From DASYAN01 sp036501345 (GTDB lineage Bacteria > Chloroflexota > Ktedonobacteria > Ktedonobacterales > Ktedonobacteraceae), in assembly GCA_036501345.1 (NCBI GenBank), contig DASYAN010000492.1, positions 1 to 10,700 on the forward strand: a stretch of 10,700 nucleotides of DNA, in the 5' to 3' direction. Of the stretch, positions 7,067-10,700 are shown one piece after another. Position 1 is the first letter of the stretch. Every line of letters starts with the position of its first letter. The position numbers were made by a program, and so were the translations under genes. Below the pieces are notes generated by a model. That model saw nothing but the letters and a program-made list of their open reading frames with translations, did not search any database and had not been told where the DNA came from.

Positions 7067-8206
7067 CTACTGTACTGAGACTATTTCTTGATCACGATGA
7101 GGTTCTTGTTCTTGGACTCCCATCCTTCGCGCAGCACGCGCCAATTCCACTGGTCGGCGCTGACGATGACGCCATTTCCGCCTCATCTCAACCACTCCAC
7201 ACCAAGGTTTATACACTAGCGGGCGATAGACATAATCTTGTGTGGCCATATTCAGACGTGAGAAACCACCAAAACCCCTTTTAAACTCATACACCCCCCA
7301 CATTTCCTCACCTGGCTCTAAAACTTGGGGAATTGTACGAAAGTCAAAAGAGCTACAACCACGTGATTGCGCCCATTGCATAGAGCGGTATTGCAGCAGG
7401 AAGGTTGCTTTTACGTCACGCTTCACAGCTACTGAGGCCCCGAACATCTCCCAACACCAATCACCGAAACGTACAAGCATCTTGGCTGCTATAGCTTCAC
7501 CCTCATGTTCGGCTAGATAAACTACTAGATCTCCTGTATCAGCAAACTGGCGCACAGCTTCTTTGTGAAAGTCCTTACCATGGATGAAGAAGTCATCACG
7601 TTCGCTCGTGATTTTGAGCAGTTCGTAGTATGCATCCAAATCGGCCTCGCAGGCCGCTTCACGAATCACTACCCCTTTGCGCTCTGCGATGCGTACATTA
7701 CGCCGCCAAGTAGGCCTGAAATCTGCTAGCAGTTCTTCCGCACTGGGACGAATGTCAAGCACCCAAGCACGACGACCATGGATTGAGTTCTGGTTCGAGC
7801 GAAAACCGAGCTTATGGTAAGAGGCAAGCCAGCGATCCATATCAGGATCATCATCGGCAATATTTGGCTCAAGACGCAGCACCACCGCCCGCTCCTGCCG
7901 TGCCACCTCGTGGGCATATTCAACCAGTTGAGCCAGCACATATGTGTCCTGATCTTCCACAGCAGGACCACGAGCACTATATAGCCAGTTGAAATGCAAT
8001 CCAGGCACAGGGACAGAAGTAACGGCGAGCTGCATAGCGCCAACTAAGCGTTCACCGTCCAGGGCACCGAGACGATAGATCCTCACTCCCAGATACTTAT
8101 TTAATTCTCCCCACTCATACGATTGTAACAGATGTCCCCGAGGTTGACGGGTCAAAAAACTGTTCCACTGCTCCCGGTCAAAAATCTCCTGGATGGTTAT
8201 ATTCAT
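7067..8206 (-). CDS. FemAB-like aminoacyltransferase family protein (first FemAB of the cluster)
   Basis: This 379-aa protein is a clear paralogue of the next gene downstream, sharing the same motifs in the same order: LLQSYEWGEL at 26-35, YSARGPAV at 76-83, WRRNVRIAERKGV at 167-179, EMFGASVAV at 253-261, LLQYRSMQWAQSRGC at 270-284 and FKRGFGG at 308-314. Between the two proteins the lipid-II-binding type face and the second GNAT half are conserved, while the N-terminal third differs more. It ends in a basic, then Gln/Glu-rich tail (about 341-379) that the paralogue lacks. The ATG has no clear ribosome site, only an A-rich leader, but the family N-terminus aligns with this start. It lies 67 bp behind the GNAT gene and 21 bp before the second FemAB. 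Two such proteins in a row suggest stepwise addition of a two-residue bridge; that is inference. Confidence 0.88.
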   Translation of the reverse strand: MNITIQEIFDREQWNSFLTRQPRGHLLQSYEWGELNKYLGVRIYRLGALDGERLVGAMQLAVTSVPVPGLHFNWLYSARGPAVEDQDTYVLAQLVEYAHEVARQERAVVLRLEPNIADDDPDMDRWLASYHKLGFRSNQNSIHGRRAWVLDIRPSAEELLADFRPTWRRNVRIAERKGVVIREAACEADLDAYYELLKITSERDDFFIHGKDFHKEAVRQFADTGDLVVYLAEHEGEAIAAKMLVRFGDWCWEMFGASVAVKRDVKATFLLQYRSMQWAQSRGCSSFDFRTIPQVLEPGEEMWGVYEFKRGFGGFSRLNMATQDYVYRPLVYKPWCGVVEMRRKWRHRQRRPVELARAARRMGVQEQEPHRDQEIVSVQ

Positions 8207-8273
8207 AATTTTTGTGGACGACGGATGCGATACCTAAAGGGTACACGATACATCGCTCGCTATCCGAACGTCT

Positions 8274-8846
8274 TTACTCTTTCTCGAAAAACTCATTTCT
8301 GAGTAGACTATACATACGCACGTTGTGGTATTTACCAAAGCGCTGAATAGCCTCGCGTAGAGTCCCTTCAAGCTTGAAGCCTGCCTTCTCGTCAGCACGC
8401 CAACCAGCCACATTTTCTTCCATATCTTGGGTCTGGATGCGATTCAGATTGAGCTCTAAAAAGCCGTACCGTACCATTAGTTTGGTGGCCTCAGTACCAT
8501 AGCCCTGTCCCCATACTGAACGGTCACCGATGATGACATAAAACTCTGCACTCTGGTTGAGGGTATTGACATCCTTCAAGCCAACAAGACCAATTAGACG
8601 ATGGTCGCTTTTAAGGGCCACACCGAACAAAATATGTCTAAAATCTTTGTAGAGATTTTCTATGCGCTCTTTCCCACGCGTATCACTGGTCGGATAGACC
8701 GAAAAATAACGGCGGATTTCCTGATCATTAAGCCACGTCGCATACAAGTGATTGTCCTGTGCGGGCTCTAGGGCACGCAAGTAGACGCGCTCACCTACAA
8801 TAAAGGGGTTTTGTAGGTGTGTAGGGCTAGCTATATCCTGGTCCAA
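8274..8846 (-). CDS. GNAT N-acetyltransferase, RimJ/RimL-like
   Basis: This 190-aa protein shows the acetyl-CoA-dependent GNAT fold of the RimJ/RimL branch: FIVGERVYLRALEPAQ at 15-30, the acetyl-CoA-binding loop WGQGYGTEA at 112-120, NLNRIQTQ at 133-140, ENVAGWRADEKAGFKLEGTLREA at about 144-166 (split motif), and a final HNVRMYSLLRNEF. Members acetylate the N-terminus of ribosomal proteins or small amines, so the substrate cannot be told from sequence. The start is TTG (8844-8846), supported by GGAG eight bases upstream and by a good promoter at 8910-8938. No ATG lies near the family's usual N-terminus. It is the first gene of the probable operon with the two FemAB genes, which hints at a cell-wall or amino-acid-related substrate. 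Confidence 0.88.
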   Translation of the reverse strand: MDQDIASPTHLQNPFIVGERVYLRALEPAQDNHLYATWLNDQEIRRYFSVYPTSDTRGKERIENLYKDFRHILFGVALKSDHRLIGLVGLKDVNTLNQSAEFYVIIGDRSVWGQGYGTEATKLMVRYGFLELNLNRIQTQDMEENVAGWRADEKAGFKLEGTLREAIQRFGKYHNVRMYSLLRNEFFEKE

Positions 8847-8909
8847 GGTATGGTCTCCGTTCTTACAATAATAAATTCTAGGTCTCCCCTGGTGACTGAC
8901 CTATAAGGC

Positions 8910-8938
8910 AGTATAGCATAGGGTACAGCTAGAGACAA
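8910..8938 (-). promoter_or_regulatory. Sigma70-type promoter of the GNAT-FemAB operon
   Basis: On the minus strand, TTGTCT (8933-8938) and TATACT (8910-8915) are separated by 17 bp. Transcription would begin near 8903, giving a leader of about 55 nt before the TTG start of the GNAT gene. The 67-bp gap to the first FemAB gene has no equally good promoter, supporting one transcript for the three genes. Confidence 0.6.
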
Positions 8939-9147
8939 TTCTGCTCCCTTTGCCATAGGTCTTTTGTTTTACAGGTGTCACTATCGACAGCATCTGAGTT
9001 GTTCCTTAGCCTACCATATTGCTCTTCTTTGGAGGTTCATACACAGTCAGAAAGACCCGAGCATTCACTGCAAGCGTCTGCAACCGATAAAGAAGTACTA
9101 ATGGATGAGTAGATATGCCCTCAGCGATTAACAAAAAGTAGTGCTAC

Positions 9148-9177
9148 TTGCAATTATCCTAGATACTCAGGTATTAT
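9148..9177 (+). promoter_or_regulatory. Candidate promoter of the response regulator gene
   Basis: TTGCAA (9148-9153) and TATTAT (9172-9177) are 18 bp apart. A start near 9184 would give a leader of about 100 nt. The TTGACT at about 9225 has no matching -10 box at the right distance, so this pair is the better candidate. Confidence 0.45.
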
Positions 9178-9286
9178 TCAAAAGGAAAAATAACCACATG
9201 TATTTCCTACTTCGGTAATAAGATGTTGACTCCCTACAAGATGAGGATTGCAAAAAAGTATTTGTATAACGATGGAGGCAAGAACT

Positions 9287-9676
9287 ATGAGCAATCTAGT
9301 AATGGTTGTTGATGATTCGCTCACAGTGCGCAAAATCCTAGAGGTTAGCCTGAAACGAGCAGGGTTGGATGTCATTGCCTTCTCAGATGGGATTGAAGCA
9401 CTACAGGCTTTGACGTCCTCTAATCTCCAACGCCTTCCAAATATAGTAATTCTAGATGTAATGATGCCTAAACTTAATGGTTACGCTTTTGCACGCCTTA
9501 TACGCTCGAAACCATACTTGCGCCACATCCCTATTTTGATGCTTACAAGCCGGGATGGCATGGTTTCTCAGCTTCGTGGCCGCATTGCAGGAGCCAATAT
9601 CTACATGACTAAACCGTTTAAGACTCAGGACGTTGTACAAACAGTTCTCGGCTGCCTTAAGATGGCACCCGGCTGA
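9287..9676 (+). CDS. Single-domain response regulator (CheY/PilG-like receiver)
   Basis: This 129-aa protein is one receiver domain with no output domain. The acidic pair is D9-D10, the phospho-acceptor is D57 (VILDVMMP), the switch threonine is T87 (MLTS) and the lysine is K109 (MTKPF). The run LTSRDGMVSQLRGRIAGANIYMTKPF is typical of the PilG-like branch, which signals in type IV pilus or chemotaxis-like phosphorelays by binding partners. The frame is open further upstream to a TTG at 9248 and an ATG at 9272, but the ATG at 9287 has GGAGG eight bases before it and places the domain start correctly, so the shorter form is chosen. No histidine kinase lies in the window, so its partner is encoded elsewhere. 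Confidence 0.93.
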   Translation: MSNLVMVVDDSLTVRKILEVSLKRAGLDVIAFSDGIEALQALTSSNLQRLPNIVILDVMMPKLNGYAFARLIRSKPYLRHIPILMLTSRDGMVSQLRGRIAGANIYMTKPFKTQDVVQTVLGCLKMAPG

Positions 9677-9689
9677 TGTTTTATTCTTA

Positions 9690-9775
9690 AGGCATGTGTC
9701 AAAAAGGGGCGATTCTGCTTGACAGTGTTGACCTTGCACAAGCACAAAACTGTCAAGTGGGTTTGACGCATGCCT
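9690..9775 (+). repeat. Nested inverted repeats after the response regulator
   Basis: Outer arms 9690-9703 and 9762-9775 pair over 14 bases; the single non-Watson-Crick position is a U-G pair in plus-strand RNA and an A/C mismatch in minus-strand RNA. Inner arms 9718-9726 and 9749-9757 form a perfect 9-bp stem (CTTGACAGT / ACTGTCAAG). The element begins 13 bp after the response regulator stop, so it is probably its 3' end structure. No T-tract follows, and a small palindromic mobile element is an alternative. Confidence 0.6.
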
Positions 9776-9838
9776 AACTATACATAGATCCTGCCGACTC
9801 TATGCAAACTGCTTACTTGTACTAGGGCAGTTAGGCAT
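9770..9838. repeat. Competing inverted repeat overlapping the stop of the hypothetical gene
   Basis: ATGCCTAACT (9770-9779) is the exact reverse complement of AGTTAGGCAT (9829-9838), which contains the stop codon region of the 9831-10208 gene. The left arm shares six bases with the right outer arm of the 9690-9775 structure, so the two hairpins cannot form at once. Confidence 0.5.
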
Positions 9839-10208
9839 TTGGTGCATCAAGAACTAATCTTTCCGCACGGACTACAAGCTCATCCCTCTCTGCAATCCAT
9901 TCGGGAGAAATCACTTGTTCCAGTTCCGTATTCCTTAAAAAATCGATACCTTCATAGGCCAGTGAAACCAATTGGTTATATAAGTTTTCCGTATAGGCTT
10001 GAAGGTCCGCCCTGGTAACTACTTCTTGCGAGATTTCTGAAACTGGTTTCAGCATCTGCACCATATCCGCTAAGAGCTGGCTGGTTGTTTTGTCTTCTAT
10101 CAAGCGTACCTCCCAACGAGTATTTTGCACGCACTCGATATCCTTCATGCAATGACTATACACCATTTCTAGTACATACGCAATAAGAAATTGCTTCTTA
10201 TTATACAC
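9831..10208 (-). CDS. Hypothetical soluble, mostly helical protein
   Basis: The frame encodes up to 125 residues, rich in Glu, Leu, Val and Gln, with no signal peptide, membrane helix or motif I recognise. Residues 35-120 look like a helical bundle (amphipathic stretches at about 42-60, 66-90 and 104-120). The start is uncertain. The GTG at 10206-10208 has no ribosome site and abuts a TATAAT box; the in-frame ATGs at 10164-10166 (residue 15) and 10146-10148 (residue 21) are alternatives, also without a clear ribosome site. The gene converges on the response regulator and stands alone. A real gene is likely given its even composition, but I assign no function. Confidence 0.6.
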   Translation of the reverse strand: MYNKKQFLIAYVLEMVYSHCMKDIECVQNTRWEVRLIEDKTTSQLLADMVQMLKPVSEISQEVVTRADLQAYTENLYNQLVSLAYEGIDFLRNTELEQVISPEWIAERDELVVRAERLVLDAPNA

Positions 10209-10223
10209 TTGTATGTTATTATA
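10200..10223 (-). promoter_or_regulatory. Two TATAAT boxes at the start of the hypothetical gene
   Basis: On the minus strand perfect TATAAT hexamers lie at 10218-10223 and 10200-10205, 18 bp apart. Neither has a good -35 box. The upstream one would start a transcript only a few bases before the GTG, that is nearly leaderless; the downstream one would instead favour the internal ATG starts. Confidence 0.4.
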
Positions 10224-10411
10224 GATAGAGAGGCAGACAAAAGAAAAACCTACAACGTGCTAGCATTCCTAATACGGAACTATGGGCCCTTCACGGAACT
10301 ATGGGCCCTTCCAAGAGTAACTTGGCAAGATGGATGATTACACTACTGACGGAAGGCCCCTATTGTATCCTCTTTGCTCACTCGCTATCTGGCGAATAGG
10401 GTGAAGGAAAT
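10209..10411. other. Gene-free stretch between the hypothetical gene and the rRNA terminator
   Basis: Apart from the promoter boxes at its left end and the 19-bp tandem repeat at 10274-10311, nothing recognisable lies here. Both flanking units are on the minus strand: rRNA transcription ends at the right side and the hypothetical gene begins at the left. Confidence 0.5.
10274..10311. repeat. Perfect 19-bp tandem duplication
   Basis: The 19-base unit starting ACGGAACTATGGGCCC occurs twice back to back (10274-10292 and 10293-10311) without a mismatch. Each copy contains the palindrome GGGCCC. A partial match (ACGGAAGGCCC) follows at about 10349. Confidence 0.85.
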
Positions 10412-10444
10412 AAAAAAAGAACCTAGCATCTAATCCAGGTTCTT
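10412..10444 (-). terminator. Intrinsic terminator of the rRNA operon
   Basis: On the minus strand an 8-bp perfect stem (arms 10437-10444 and 10417-10424, AAGAACCT / AGGTTCTT) with a 12-nt loop runs straight into seven Ts (10412-10418). It lies about 110 bp after the 23S 3' end and is a typical rho-independent terminator. Confidence 0.8.
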
Positions 10445-10457
10445 AAGAGATAATACC

Positions 10458-10482
10458 CTACCTTTATCCCGAAGGAAGGTAG
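10458..10482 (-). repeat. Small hairpin between 23S rRNA and terminator
   Basis: CTACCTT (read on the minus strand from 10482) pairs with AAGGTAG (to 10458), 7 bp, 11-nt loop. It comes before the terminator on the rRNA transcript and may be part of a tandem terminator or a processing signal. Confidence 0.45.
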
Positions 10483-10556
10483 TAACTGAAAAGAATTCTT
10501 TCCTCATTTTTGCCGAGCGAGCTATCAACACACTTGAAGCAGTGGACTCATCACTA

Positions 10557-10700
10557 GGATAAACAAGCCGTTCGATCATCAGCACGACTTCGCTTCACCT
10601 GTTACCAAGCGTCCACGTGTCGTCTGTCTACCAGGTCTTCTTCCTGGGATCTTCACTCTAAGAGTGGGAAAACTCATCTCGGGAGCGGCTTCGCGCTTAG
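10557..10700 (-). rRNA. 23S ribosomal RNA, 3' end (partial)
   Basis: Read on the minus strand from the window edge, the sequence begins CTAAGCGCGAAGCC, then CCGAGATGAG, TTTCCCA, GAAGATCCC, a GACCTGGTAGA block and finally TGATCGAACGGCTTG. These are, in order, the conserved blocks at the 3' end of bacterial 23S rRNA. The mature end is placed near 10557 from the position of the closing GGCTTG...ATCC segment and may be off by several bases. The rest of the gene lies beyond the right edge. The usual TACTAAT block just before GATCGA appears to be missing. No 5S rRNA follows before the terminator. Confidence 0.88.

Larger units (their letters stand above)
8847..9286. other. 440-bp divergent control region
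   Basis: This gap separates the minus-strand GNAT-FemAB operon from the plus-strand response regulator. It holds one promoter candidate facing each way (8910-8938 and 9148-9177) and a strong ribosome site GGAGG at 9274-9278. The roughly 200 bp between the two promoters show no gene, repeat or structured RNA that I can support. Confidence 0.6.

Noticed and set aside
9248..9286. N-terminal extension of the response regulator from TTG or ATG upstream
   Set aside because: The extra residues cover the ribosome site GGAGG, and receiver domains begin right at the position of the 9287 ATG.
10430..10579. Minus-strand 49-codon frame starting MIERLVYPSDE
   Set aside because: Its start lies inside the 23S rRNA 3' end and its stop inside the terminator loop, so it is a chance open frame across the rRNA tail.

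Overview
The window looks like chromosomal DNA of a soil-type bacterium, most plausibly in the Chloroflexota and perhaps Ktedonobacteria. The clues are two FemAB-type proteins of the 'LQSYEWGEL' kind, a kumamolisin-like S53 peptidase, a large secreted Gln/Asn/Gly-rich surface protein and a PilG-like response regulator. This is inference from gene style. The partial 23S rRNA at the right edge is the best marker for testing it.

Layout from left to right. (1) Positions 1-357 (+) hold the C-terminal end of an S53 serine peptidase, with an in-frame stop upstream, so probably a remnant. Two strong hairpins follow at 437-529. (2) Positions 555-2141 (-) encode a 528-aa membrane-anchored or secreted protein with an 18-bp tandem-repeat tail. 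(3) A 555-bp gene-free stretch carries several inverted repeats. (4) Positions 2697-3086 (-) encode a small four-helix membrane protein with a GTG start. (5) Positions 3347-5905 (-) encode a single-chain restriction-modification enzyme: an N6-adenine methyltransferase of the Eco57I/M.BsuBI kind fused in frame to a BsuBI/PstI-type endonuclease. (6) Positions 5987-8846 (-) form a probable three-gene operon, a RimJ/RimL-type GNAT acetyltransferase followed by two FemAB-like proteins, with a good sigma70-type promoter at 8910-8938. (7) Positions 9287-9676 (+) encode a single-domain response regulator. It converges on a hypothetical gene at 9831-10208 (-), with nested and competing inverted repeats between them. 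(8) The right edge holds the 3' end of a 23S rRNA on the minus strand (about 10557-10700). It is followed by a terminator at 10412-10444 with no 5S rRNA in between, and by a 19-bp tandem duplication at 10274-10311.

How the genes may work together. The GNAT-FemAB-FemAB cluster probably modifies peptidoglycan precursors or another cell-wall peptide. The restriction-modification gene stands alone with its own start signals and needs no separate methylase gene, so it behaves as a self-contained defence module. The other genes show no evident shared pathway. The most notable item is the methylase-endonuclease fusion, because its domain order (methylase first, nuclease last) is the reverse of classical type IIG/IIC enzymes. 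The non-coding structure at 9690-9838 and the unusual 23S 3' end come next. I found no CRISPR array, no tRNA and no complete insertion sequence.
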